DNA of 64,000 nt from Euglena gracilis (Eukaryota > Euglenida > Euglenophyceae > Euglenales). The position numbers and the translations under genes were made by a program. Below, piece by piece: positions 12,296 through 23,600 of the stretch. The stretch's first letter is position 1, and every line of letters begins with the position of its first letter. The notes under the pieces are model-generated. The model had not been told where the DNA came from. It did not search any database and saw only the letters and a list, made by a program, of their open reading frames with translations. The DNA lies in contig CP154956.1 of assembly GCA_039621445.1 (NCBI GenBank), forward strand, positions 53,275,908 to 53,339,907, in the 5' to 3' direction.

Positions 12296-12575
12296 CCTGT
12301 CCGACCCCACCCCCCACGGGGGTGACTGACTGGTTTTTTCGGAGTGATTGACTGGTTTGAAATGGTGGCCCGGCGCCAACCGTGTTGGGAGAATTTGGAT
12401 CTTTGGCCAGAATCTTTTGATTTTTGGCCTTTTTTTTGGCGGAATGGCCAGAGTGACCGACCCAGGGGGGGGGGGTCGGCAGGAAGTGGGTGACTGGTTT
12501 TCAAAAGTGACTGACTGGTTTTTTGAAAGTGGATGGTGACCCCCCCCCCCCGCGGGTCGGTACGCAATGGTATGG
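12296..12575. repeat. TGACTGACTGG-family repeat (boundaries uncertain)
   Basis: Contains GTGACTGACTGGTTTT at 12322 and again at 12508, C/G runs, and the end GGGTCGGTACGCAATGGTATG, matching the interior and right end of the 551-900 MITE. I could not find a target duplication, so the left boundary is unknown. Confidence 0.55.
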
Positions 12576-14563
12576 TGGCACGCTTTTGCTTAAAGTGTTT
12601 GCAGTGGCAGTAGTAGGTGGACTGTAGCCGGTCCAAATTCTGCTGGAATCCCAGTGGATCCTTGGAGGGTCTGCCAGCAGGCCAGATGGTGGAAAATATT
12701 TCCTTGTCACCGGCACAAAGCAATGCACAATTCCTTCTGACCCCAAAACTTGCCAAAAATACCCCCCTTTTGACAGTTTTTGTTGGGATTTTCCGGAACA
12801 AAATCAAAAGCAGTCAAGAAACACATTTAATACAGCATTTTCACCTCGGCGCGCAGCACCGGAGGTTTTTTTTCCAGTTGGGAGGGGACCTCTGGGACGA
12901 GTGGTCCAGCTGGTGGTTTTTTTCAAGTGACCAGCGAAATTCCCGAGAGTGCACCCGTCCCCCGAGATCCTTAAGCAAAAGCCCGGTCCGAACCCTACCC
13001 AGGGGCCTTGCAGAAGCCTGGGTGTATTTTTTTTGCCACCAAGAGCTGGCTATGTTTGACCTTGCAAAAGTTGTTCTATGCAAGCCCCGGACGGGTCCCA
13101 CTCCAGGTTTCCAGATCGCAACCCGCTGATAAGGATATCTGCAGTTCAGGCTGGCTAACTTTGGTAGGTTTGTTTGGTGAATTTCCTCAGGGGTGGAGGA
13201 GGTAGCAATGGACCCAATTTTTAAGGTCTGCCATTTTGTTTGCTGGGCAGTAATGTTTGCTCGAAAAATGTGGTTTTTTTGAATTTGCTTTTTTTCTATT
13301 GCATTTTCAGCTCCTCTCTGCCAACTCCCTTCTGATGCATTATTTTAAAATGAGATGGTTCAGTGTTTTCTAATTGATGCCCAGCGGTGACTTTTTGTGT
13401 GCTTTGCCGACTAAAGCAAAGCAATAAAGCTGTATTTATGTGTATTTTTGTTTGCAGTGCACGACAGCTATATACTGCATCTGTTTCCTTGATCGGAGCT
13501 CCGCGTCCCCAGTTTGAGAAGGCAGTGTACTTCTATGTTCTGCAGTTTTCAACCTTTTTTTTTTAAATTTACTAGCGAGCCAAAGCTCCGGCGCGAAAAT
13601 TTGTTTGCCCAGTAAATTGCTTGCTTACGGCTGAATTTTAAGATGGGGCCCACCCCAGCCAGGGGGGGGGGGGGCTGCCTGGCATCCCACATATCCCGCT
13701 TGGGGTGGCGTGCCTGAGCGTTTGGCGGAAGCCCATGAATCCCCGAAACCCCATGGGTGGTGGGAGGTGGGGGGGCGTCGTACCCCCATCCCATGTTTCC
13801 GGGGCGCCGATTTTTTTGGTCAAAATTTTTTCCTTCGCCGTGATGGGAATTTTTCCTTGTGCGGTGCTGTAGGAGGTGGTCGACCGCCCACCAGGCCTTC
13901 CCATAGAGCCCAGCAGACCCACCAGCCAGCAGCCTTTTTCCAACCAGTATCCTTTTTCCAGCTTCGGACTCCCCACTTCTGCATTCGAGGTTTTTTTTAA
14001 TTTATTTTTCTTTTTTTTATTCTCTCCAGCTGTAAAGGGCAGCTGGATGGTAATGGACTCAGGGCTTTCAGAGGTGCAAAAAATGGTCCGGAATTGGGTG
14101 CAGGCTGGCTGGCTGGCTGGTCCAAAATTTGGGTTAAAATATCGATTTTTTTTTATACATGATTGACAGTTTTGTGGGCATTTTTTTTTCTTCAGTTTGT
14201 CTGTTTTTTTTTTGCACCTGGTTCAACCCCTGGTCGGGCCGTCCAGTTCCAGCCGGGGATCCCCATGGGCCTCTGGCGGTCTTTTTCCAGCCACCTACAA
14301 ATCTTACAGGTCTGAGCTGGAACCCCTCTCCCTGCGGTGATTGCAAGGGGGTTGCTTAAGCTGGAGGGGGCGTACCCCGGGGGGGGGGGGCAGCCAGCAC
14401 CTTTTTCTCCCCCTGCCCAGCACCTGGCCAAAACTGGCATTTTGTGGTGGTTTATGGGATGTTTCCTTTTTTGGTTGAACCAAAGATTTTTTCCACCCAA
14501 GCAAAGAAAAATGTTTTTCTCGAAAACTCTTTTAGCTTTTGTCTTCGGTATGAGACCAAAACA
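12576..14563. other. No supported gene
   Basis: Mixed unique sequence and C/G-run repeats, including a CCCATGGGTGGTGGG block at 13750 whose relatives lie near 16658, 18610 and 22780. No domain-bearing open frame seen. Confidence 0.35.
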
Positions 14564-14571
14564 TTCTGGAT

Positions 14572-15010
14572 CAGGGAATTTCTTAAGCCGGAGGGTACCC
14601 TACCCCCAGGGGGGGGGGTGTCCAGCCAACCAGCAGCTCAAATCCAGCCAGCCCAAATTCGGGCTGGGAGCCCCCCCTGGGGGGGTCGAGTGAAACAAAG
14701 TCGGGTCCAGCCCGGCCGCAGGCTGGCCAGCCAACTGGGCTGCCCAGCTCACCTATCCATGCATTTTTCCCCCCCATCACAGCTTCCTCTATCACAGCCC
14801 CCCAGCCTTGATCTAGCTCCATCCATCAAAATGTCGAAAATGCCAAGAATGTGTTAGAAAATTTTGTTTTTCATCGACCCAGCCCAGGCCCCTCCAGCCC
14901 CGGACCCCCCCTCCCCCCCCCCCGGCCAGCAGCTCATTTCCAGCCAGCAGCCTTTTTGCCAGCCGGAGGCTGGCCCCCCCCCCCCCCCCGGGTCCTTAAG
15001 AAATTCCCTG
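14572..15010. mobile_element. hAT-like MITE, family 2 copy b
   Basis: The 439-bp element has ends CAGGGAATTTCTTAAG / CTTAAGAAATTCCCTG and an exact 8-bp duplication TTCTGGAT (14564-14571, 15011-15018). Its interior is closely similar to copy a, minus part of the GGCCAGCCGG repeat. Non-coding. Confidence 0.92.
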
Positions 15011-15018
15011 TTCTGGAT

Positions 15019-17518
15019 CTTGTGAAAAGTTTCAAAAAATGGATATTGAACCCAAATCCCCCGAATAATGACCATGGGACTCCGGGGGGGGGGGGGAGGG
15101 GGGTTGGGTCAGGCTGACCAGGCACCCCACAGGGAGGTATTCCTGTTTTTTTGGCTTATCGGCGCGAAGCGCCAATTTTTTTTTGGATATCCCAAAATTG
15201 AATGAATCCCAAAATTGACCTCCCAAAAAGGTGGGTCCCTGGACCCCCCGTACCCCCTGGTGGGTGGGGCACCTCCGCTGGGGTTTCTATTTGCAAATCA
15301 TTGCTGCAAGTGTTGCAACGACCTGCAACTCACCACTGCCTTGTTCCCAGCGACAAGGAGTCCGGAGCTTGCCTATCTCGTGACTTCCGGCTTGCGCCCA
15401 GGGAACTGGCAGCTGCAAAACAGTGCCAGCAGAGGGGGAACTTAAAATTTCTCCTCTGTTACCCTGTGCAGGCCAGGAAGAAGTGTTGCTGACCTCACTT
15501 TCTCTAACTCTTTCCAGACCTGAACAGGACAATCCTAATCCCCAGCAGTGGATCTCCCTCTGTTTTTGCCGCGTCTCCAATTTCAAAACGATTGGCAGGA
15601 AGGTTCGCACCAAATGATACATGCATAAAATATTATAAAATAAAGTGTCATTTTCCACAACGTGTCTGGTATTTCCTCGGGCCCTGGGATAATCCTGGGT
15701 CTGGAAGCCCCCCTGGGAAAAACGTCACTGGAGACAATGCAAATTCCTGGCATTTCTGATGTTTGTGAGAATTTCCAGTTGGAAAACAACCCGCATTATT
15801 CTATTTTGGCAAATTTGTGCATTGTTTGTTGTATGTGTGTGTGTGTGTGTGTTTGTCAATTTTTTAATTTCCACTAAAATATTCACTTTGAAAAATTCAT
15901 TATGGCCCTAATTTCACCCAAAATTTTTCTCCTCTCAATTTTTTACTTTTTTTTGGCATTTTTTTTGTAAAATAAAAATGGCAGTGCTGAAAATATTTCG
16001 AAGTTCCCTCCAGCAGAAATTGTACATCCCAGGGGAGCTTCCGAAAAGATTTTCATACAGCATGCGTTTTTTGTGTTTTTTTTATGTTTATTTGCGGTTT
16101 TTTTTTGTGGCGCATTTATCAAGGGTCTGTGTTGCATCCCCTCCCCCTGGTGAGTGGTGGGGTGGGATCAGGCTTCTTTTTTTGATGAAGTTGCTTTTTC
16201 TTTGAAGTTTCTTTTGCGCAATTGCGCAAAGGAATTGCAGGAAACCGTCCATTTGAGCAGTTGTGCAAATAAAATGTTCTTGAAGTCACCTGAGTGGTCT
16301 CTGTGTGTAATTCCACAAATAAAATCGCGCGAAGAAACCAACACTTTTTCATTGAATTAACACGGATGGAATTGTGTGGTTCTTGGTCTCACCTGCCCCC
16401 AGGGACAGATGGGAAACCCTTTCATTTTGAGGTTGGTGGTGAGGAGCGGTCCCTCCCCCTCTCCCCCGAGGGTAACGTGGTGGGGGGGTCGGGATGCCCC
16501 CCAGGGTATGAAGTGAGCGTTGGTTTTGTGGAGGGGGGATACAGGGGGGGAGACCCCCACCCCCTAGGGGCGCCAACACTTTTCCAGCTTGCCAGCTGGA
16601 ACCCCCCCCCCCAGAGGGGGGGTCACACCCCCAGGGCTCTGCGGGAATCCCTGAAACCCTATGGGTGGTAGGGGGTGGTCGACCACCCCCTACCAGGCTT
16701 TCCATATTTCCGGGTGTGCCGATTTTCCGGCCAAATCCTGAAAATTTGGAGCTGAAGGAATTTTTCCTTGCCTTGTCCCCCCCCATCCGTGGGCTTTTAT
16801 TCAGCAGGGAGTTTGCAACGAGGCACCTTAAAAAATCCAAACACGAAAAATGCAAAAAAGGAGGTTGCATTTACATAGCCTTAGCTGCTCAGCTGCTCCC
16901 CAGGGTTGGACACATTTCTGCTGGAGAGAATTTAGAAAAGTCTCACCTCCTCCGTGGTGGCGTATCGCGCACTGAACATGTACCTGGCTGGCTCCTGTGC
17001 GCGTTTTGTTATGTTCCCAATCAGTGTCACCGAGCCCCCTCGTTCAGGTCTTGGACCGCCCTCCTTCCCTTCCCTTTGGCTGCCCCCAAATGGCTTCGCC
17101 CAAAAGGGCGTGGCCGACAGCGCGCCATCCCTGAGGCGGCCGCCGCCACCTGGGTTGCGTTCTGCCCACAACTGGAGCACGTCCTCCCCCCCCCCCCCGC
17201 CCTCAGGGATGGGAAGCCCCAGGGTTTTGCGGCTGGTGGCAGGAGGGGGGGTCCTGATTTTGGGGGGGCAAAATTTTTTTCAGCTGGCACTTTGCGCCGG
17301 CCGAAAATTATCCTCCCAGACCGCGCCACTGGGCATCCCCCCCATTGTCCCCCTGGGGGTCCCCCCAACCCCCCCCCCCCCACCCCCCCCCCTTGATGCT
17401 GGGCGATGCTGGACCAGTGTTGGGCGACGCTGGGCGATGCTGGCATTTTTTTGCATATTTTGAAGAGTTTAACTCATATTTCGGATTAATGAGCATTTGT
17501 TTCCTTCAAAATATCTCA
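15019..17518. other. No supported gene; includes a (TG)n tract
   Basis: A TG dinucleotide tract lies at 15833-15851. Bases 16480-16690 and 17220-17400 are C/G-run repeats with the GTCGACCACC and GCGCCACTG motifs shared by other repeat copies. Open frames (for example 16665-17396 plus) have no recognisable domain and are proline/glycine-rich where they cross repeats. Confidence 0.35.
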
Positions 17519-17523
17519 TGCTG

Positions 17524-18115
17524 TAGTCGATGCAGAGACTGGATTCAATGCAGTGGATGGATTGGATGCAGACACTGGAGTCAATGTGGTGGATGCAGAT
17601 ACTGGAGTGGATGGAGTGGATGGAATGGATGCTCAATGCAATCATCCCAAGGATCTGCATCCTGGCCATAAACCAACCAAAATGGCCCAAAAAACCCAAA
17701 ACAAATCAGATGAAATGGTTGCAAAGAGACCAAAATGACCTCAAATGGCATAAAATGACCTCAAATAGCCCCAAAATGGCTCAAAATATCCCAAATTGCA
17801 TAAAATGGCCTTAAAAGGCCATTTCAAATGCATATTGACCCAAATTGGCCCAAGATTTACTCAATTATCTCAAAATTACCCAAATTGTCAAAAAATTGAT
17901 CCAACGAATGGCAAAAATAGGTGCAACATGACTCCAGTATCTACATCCAGTCCATCCGCTGCATTGACTCCAGTATCTTCATCCACTGCATCGGCCCAGA
18001 ATCTACGTCCATTATCGATTCTAGTATCAACGTCCACTGCTTCGACTCCAGGATCTGCATCCATTCCAACCACCCCATCCATTCCAGCATCTGCATCATC
18101 TTCGCGCCAGTACTG
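17524..18115. repeat. Inverted minisatellite pair with AAAATGGCC spacer
   Basis: The left arm (about 17524-17640) is built from units such as GTGGATGCAGATACTGGAGT. The right arm (about 17925-18115) carries the reverse-complement units (ACTCCAGTATCTACATCC). Between them are degenerate AAAATGGCCTC-like repeats (17680-17870). The RNA or single strand could fold into a long hairpin. Reading frames here only reflect the repeat. Confidence 0.7.
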
Positions 18116-18143
18116 GAGCAAGGAAGACCAAGAGGTGAAGATA

Positions 18144-18334
18144 CCCCCCCCCCCCCCCCGGCGCTTGGCCCCCCTCCTCCTTGCATGCAAACTTGGCCCC
18201 CCTAAAGTTGGCCTTTGGCCTTTGGCGCATGGCCGCCGAAATTCTTACCAAGCAATCTTGGCCCTCCTAAGGTTGGCCCCCTGGCTTTACCTTCAACCCT
18301 GGTTTGGGCCAAGCGCCCGGGGGGGGGGGGGGGG
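18144..18334. mobile_element. TA-flanked MITE (family 3 copy a)
   Basis: The 191-bp element lies between TA dinucleotides (18142-18143, 18335-18336). Its inverted ends are a C run followed by GGCGCTTGGCCC, mirrored as GGGCCAAGCGCC and a G run. The interior has TGCATGCAAACTTGGCCCCC and a second partial copy. TA flanks suggest Tc1/mariner-type mobilisation. A second copy is at 27569. Confidence 0.65.
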
Positions 18335-18695
18335 TATTTGTGCCTGGCTAAAAACGGCCAATGGATGAATTTGAGTAAAAATGAACAAAGTGGCCAAAAC
18401 TGGGTGCAGGTAATGCTGTGGGTGCGATGGATGCAGTATTTGAGTGAATGCGGGTATTGCAGGTACACCACCATGGGCTTCAAAGGCGATGCTGGGAGAT
18501 GCTGGGCCAGGGCATGACTGACCAGAGGTGCTGGGGTGGTGGAGGGTCCCAGAACCCTCCCCCCACCAATCAGTTTTCCTTCGGCTGAAGGAATTTTCTT
18601 TGATCTGTGCCATGGTGGGTGGGGGGTTTGACCACCCCCATCAGGCCTTCCCACACAGCCCTGGGGTCTGGACCTACCCGGGGGGGATCCTGGGT

Positions 18696-18972
18696 CAGGC
18701 TGTTTTTTTTTTTAGTTGGGTGCCGACCCCACCCAAGGGGGGTGCCTGCCATTCCAACGCACTCCCGATCCAACCTTCCCCAGGGGGGGGGGTTGGGCAC
18801 GTGGCCAAAAGTGCCCTAGCACAGACCCCGGCGCCAAAGGCGCCGGGGAGCCAAAAAATGGCCTATTTTCAAAGGAATGTGCCTGGCCCCTGGGGGGGGG
18901 GTAGTGCCTACCTGGGCAGGCACCCAAGGCACTCCGGACCCCCCTCCCTGGGGTTGGTAAAAAAACAGCCTG
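18696..18972. mobile_element. hAT-like MITE, family 4
   Basis: The 277-bp element has ends CAGGCTGTTTTTTTTTTAG / TAAAAAAACAGCCTG and an exact 8-bp duplication TCCTGGGT (18688-18695, 18973-18980). The core contains CCGGCGCCAAAGGCGCCGGG and poly-C/poly-G blocks. Bases 20288-20615 carry a diverged relative. Confidence 0.9.
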
Positions 18973-19261
18973 TCCTGGGTCACCAAAAAGGTGTTACTTT
19001 GTTTTCCGGCAAAAGTTTTTTTGCATTTTTGATATTTTTTTTGCCCAGAAGTGCCGTTTTGGGGGGGGGTATGGTGGTCACCTGGACCGCGCCACTGTTC
19101 AGGTGGGTGTCCCCCAGGGGGTGCTTCCGCACCGCATGCACCGCGTGGCGCACCACGTGCACCGCGTGAGAAGAATCAATCTCGAATGTGCAATTTTCAC
19201 AAATTTCCACCAGTACCCCATTTGTAGTTGACTTCCATTCTTTTTTTTGTCTAGTTTCAAG

Positions 19262-19500
19262 TCAGCAGCTTTTGGACCTTTTTGGCCCTTCTTTTGGCCA
19301 TCTTGGACCACTTTTGGCCACTTTTGGCCATTTTGGGCTGTATTTGGCAATTTCGACCACTTTTGGCTGTTTGAATGCATTTTTACCAATTTTTGGCTGC
19401 TTTTGGCTACTTTTGCACCATTGTGGCCATTTTAGGCAACTTCTAACTGCTTTTATCCATTTTTTTGGCCCCTTTTGGCCATTTTTGACCATTTTGTTTG
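19262..19500. repeat. TTTTGGCCA tandem repeat
   Basis: Degenerate 10-12-bp units around ACTTTTGGCCATTTTGG repeat roughly twenty times. The same motif in reverse complement forms the spacer of the 17524-18115 minisatellite. Open frames rich in F, L and W (plus) or K, W and P (minus) here are artefacts. Confidence 0.75.
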
Positions 19501-20287
19501 ACCCGGTCACTTGCACAGATTCAGTGACCATTGGTACAGATTTGGTGAGATCCGGTGGCAAAACCAGGTTATTTGGGCCAAAAACACCAAAAAATGGCCA
19601 AATTCACTCAAAATGCCTTTTTGTTGAAACTTTGTAATCGATGGATGCTTTTGCTCTTTTGTTTTTTCCTCATAAAGTCATTTTTCGTTGTACCTGATTC
19701 TTGTCACGCGGTGCCATGCGGTGCGAAACACGCGGTGCACGCGGTGCAGAAGCATCCCCCCGGGTCTGACCCCCCACCTGCCTGTAAATTGAAACCTGCA
19801 CCCCCTGGTCCTCAAGAATATCCCTGCCCCCCCCCCCTCAGGACCCCCCCCCCCCCCCGAGCGATGAGCTTGCTGCTCCAAATCTTTTCTCCCCCAACGT
19901 TGCTGGTCCCAAGACTGAGCATCAGATGTTCTGTGGTGCGGGGGCCGCCTGGCTTTGCAACTTGGTTTGGTTTGGGATTTGCACTCCCTGGTAGACCTCC
20001 CTTTGCCTCTCTCCGTCCAGGCTGCTGATCTGCTCGACAGTCTAGTTGGCATTTGGGCCATATCGTGGCGGGTGACCTCAACTCCAATGTCATGCCAAAA
20101 CCATCCAGTTGAATCAAAAAGCAGTGTTCCGGTGAATACAGACAAGCACATGAAACCACCTTTTTTTGACGTCATGTTTTACAGACAGATTGACAGGTGG
20201 CTGGCAGATATGTGCAAAACTCAGGCAAAAACTCAAGCAAACTCAAGCAAAGGGTCCATTTCAGCTTTCTTGAGCATTATTTCATTA

Positions 20288-20615
20288 CAGGCCGTATTTT
20301 AATCGGGTGCCGTCCCCACCCCGGGGGGAGGGGTGCCTGCCTGGACAGGCACTCCATCCAAAGCACTCCCGATCCGACCCCCCCGGGAGGGGGGGGTTGG
20401 GCACACGGCCAAAAGTGCCCTATCACAGACCCGGCGCCAAAGGCGCCAGGGAGCCAAAAATGGTCTATTTTCAAAGGAAAGTGCCTGGGCACAGGACGAA
20501 ATCCGACCCCCGGGGGGGGGGGGGGGTAGTGCCTGCCTGGGCAGGCACTCCAGACCCCCTTAAGGTTTGCCCCCGTCTTCAATCCTGTCCTGGGCCAAGC
20601 GCCTGGCGGGGGGGT
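20288..20615. repeat. Diverged relative of MITE family 4
   Basis: Starts CAGGCCGTATTTTAATCGGG and shares the core GGCGCCAAAGGCGCC, the phrase ATTTTCAAAGGAAAGTGCCTG and the poly-C/G blocks with 18696-18972. The right end instead matches the GGGCCAAGCGCC arm of family 3, so this copy is chimeric or has a nested insert. Confidence 0.55.
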
Positions 20616-23600
20616 TAAGAAAAGAGGCAACGTTAAGTGTTTTAATATGACGATGATGTGATTTCATGACAATTATTCATTATGGGTTTTCTCAAGTTGC
20701 ACCCGACCCGACTCGACCCCCCCCCCCCCGCCCCCAGGGGGGAACTTTTTTTCCTGTCAGTTCCTCCCAGCTGGGCTGTCGACCCCCTTGTTTGTTGAGT
20801 GAGGGCCAGCTCAGCCCAAACCCAAATCTTTTTGGTGCACAGCACCAATTTTCGTTGGAGGAAAAGAGGCAACAAGGGTCATGGAAATGGTGCTTTTGAG
20901 TTCTTTGAGGGGTCTTAACTCAGAGTTTGGCTGAAAAATCCTGGCTGTGGGCCTTTTGCTTGGCTTCTTGTTCTGGCCGCTTCCAGCCCAGCAGTTGGTG
21001 GCCCCCCCCCCCCCCCCGGGAGTGTCCAGCCAATACCCTTTTTCCAGCTGACCCGGCTGGACCCCCCGTCCTGAGAAATCCCCTTTTCAGTTTCTTTTTC
21101 TGATTTTGGGGTATGATCCATTCTCCGTCCAGAATCCAGTTTTACTGCAATGTCTGTCTCCTCTTTGGGGTCAACCAGACTGCTGAAAGTTCTCGTGCGC
21201 ATCAACCAAGGCAAATGCGCAACCTCTCACCCTGATTGCCCCTTTGCTCTCCTCACGCCCCCGAAGTCTCCTCGCTGTAACGACAGGGATGCCCCCAAAA
21301 GGGTGTCTCCGTCGAATGATCCGCTGCACACCGGTGCCACTGTCCAGAAGCCAGCATGGGCACATCGACGAGCCTTGTGTTGTCCGAGCAGGCATTCCTT
21401 TTGATGGTTGAGTCAGTGACAGTTCATTTGGAGGATGCACCCAGAATTTATCACCAAGCACCTCCAGCGGCATAGCCCAGCAAATCCCAATGGGCCCCAA
21501 TGTATCCTCACGAACCTGACAAATCCTGACAATTGCACCAGAATGGCAAGTGTCTGGAGGTGCTTGTTCATCAACAACAAGGTTGCCAACTTCTTTTTGT
21601 AATATTGCTTAGCTGTACATGCCTGATGGCTTCTCAGATTGGGAAATGTTAGATTGTCAAACGCAAACCAGTTAACTCACAACAAAATCTGATTTTTCGA
21701 ATTCAGGAAAGTTTGGCATGCACAAGTAAAACACGGGGTGTGCTTTTCTCCTTCAATTGGAAAGACGTTGCTGGCTGGGGTGGTCATTCGGAGGTTGGGT
21801 TGCTGCCGGTTGGGCTGCAATGGCGCACCGCTTGACAAAGCAAGGCCCTGCGGTGCCCTGGCTCTATCGGCATTCTTCCCTGCCCCTCCCCGCCCAGAGA
21901 GTGTGTCCCCAGTGGGGGACTGGCCATGCCCTCTGTGCCATCAGCGCGGAGGTGCAGAGTTTGTGGATCAAGAGGTCGCTGCTTTCTGAGAGGTGGGTCG
22001 TCCGGTCCCCGCCGGGCGTGCTGGGATGTGGATGGGGTGCGGGGGTGTTTTTCCGGGGGTGACCCCACAGAATGGCCTCCCAGAACGTTTGGTCTGGGGC
22101 TGGGTGGGCACCTCATTGTGAAGCGCTGGAAGAGCTTCATCCCCTCACCAGCGTGGCTGTCCTTTATGGGTTGTGGGCATGGATTCTTTGAAGGTTAGAG
22201 GAGGGTAGGGTTAGTGGGTCTGCCAGATCCCCTCCCTCCCTCCCTCCAGGGGGAGACGTAGAAGTAGGATGGGAGGGAAATACCTGCCTTGAAAAAGAAA
22301 ATGTCACGCAACCAGCCTTATGGGTGGGAGGAAAGGCTCAACTCATCAGCTTGACATCCACATCCTATGACGGTGCTGCTGACTATGACGCTTTTGCCGT
22401 CATCAACGCAGCATAATTCAACATTAACTGATCTGACTCCCTCTGCTTCATTTTCTCCAGCGAAAGGACTCTCTCTGCCCATCTGGCCCAAAGTCCTCCA
22501 GGATTTTGGGGGGGCACATTTAGGTCTTTGCAGGGAGCTCTTTTCGTTGGCATTGACCATTTCACATTGCCTATGCACCAGCAGCGCTGGATCATTTCTG
22601 CCCCCCACAATGGTTTGATGCCTGCATCTCACACTCCAAGGATGGTTGCAGTCTGCCACGAGAATTGCTGTACGCTCACGCACCCTAAGCCTGGCAAGTG
22701 GGCGAAAAGGTGGTTGCCTGTCTGTCAGTCACGACACGGCTGTAGTCAGTCACGGCTGTAGGAATCCCCGCAACCCCATGGGTGGGTGGGGGAATCGACC
22801 CCCCCCCCAAGTGCCATTTTTCTTTATGGTGCAGTGCTCATGACACGGCGTGTCCACGACACGCCCCCCGTGTCAACCGCAACTTTGGCGTGTTTAGGAC
22901 GGGGAATGTCCACTGAGTTGGAAACCACACCTGCTGGGGTCGTGGATTAGAGTAACCGGTGCTTCATCACGGTGAAGGAGACCTCCCCCAACTAAAGTGG
23001 TGGCGGGCGCTTGGTGGCCGGCGTCGTAAACAAGGTAAGACCCGCCAGGCTCCGGCCACCTCCATGCACACAGACAAGCCAGGGGCAATAAACAGCGCCA
23101 GGCCAAAAGAAAGGATAAAAGGCACCGAACAGACAGCCACCGTGCAGAATGTAAGGGGGGGCCACGAGTCCCAAGGGGCAGGTACACGTGGGCGAACACG
23201 TGTACAACGGCAATGGCACATGATCACTCCTGATATTCGACCTAGGTGCTTTAGAGCATTTTTTGTCTACATTTCTTAGAATGGCTTCAGACAGCCAGAA
23301 CATGTGTTTTCCAGCATGCACGTTGGGAGTATCCATGCCAAGGCTTCATTACAAAAAATTTACATTGTATATTCAAAAAGTTTTTTGAGCTCTCTGCACC
23401 AGCGACCAGTTGCCAGAAAAAGATCACTACGCAGAATCTTTCATTTACTCACCCACCAATGCATGTGCAGGGGGAGGCAGGGTTTTTGATCATGAGATTG
23501 GTTCGCCCTGGAGCAACCCTTGGGGCCAAACTGATTGACCCAAATTTAAGCAACCCCCAATTTCAGCAACCCCCTTGGGGACCAGAGCAAAACCCAAATT

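Noticed and set aside
11743-12807. 354-codon minus-strand open frame, the longest in the left half
   Set aside because: It crosses part of a TSD-bounded MITE and other repeat debris, and its sequence is low-complexity; an artefact of missing stops in C/G-rich repeats.
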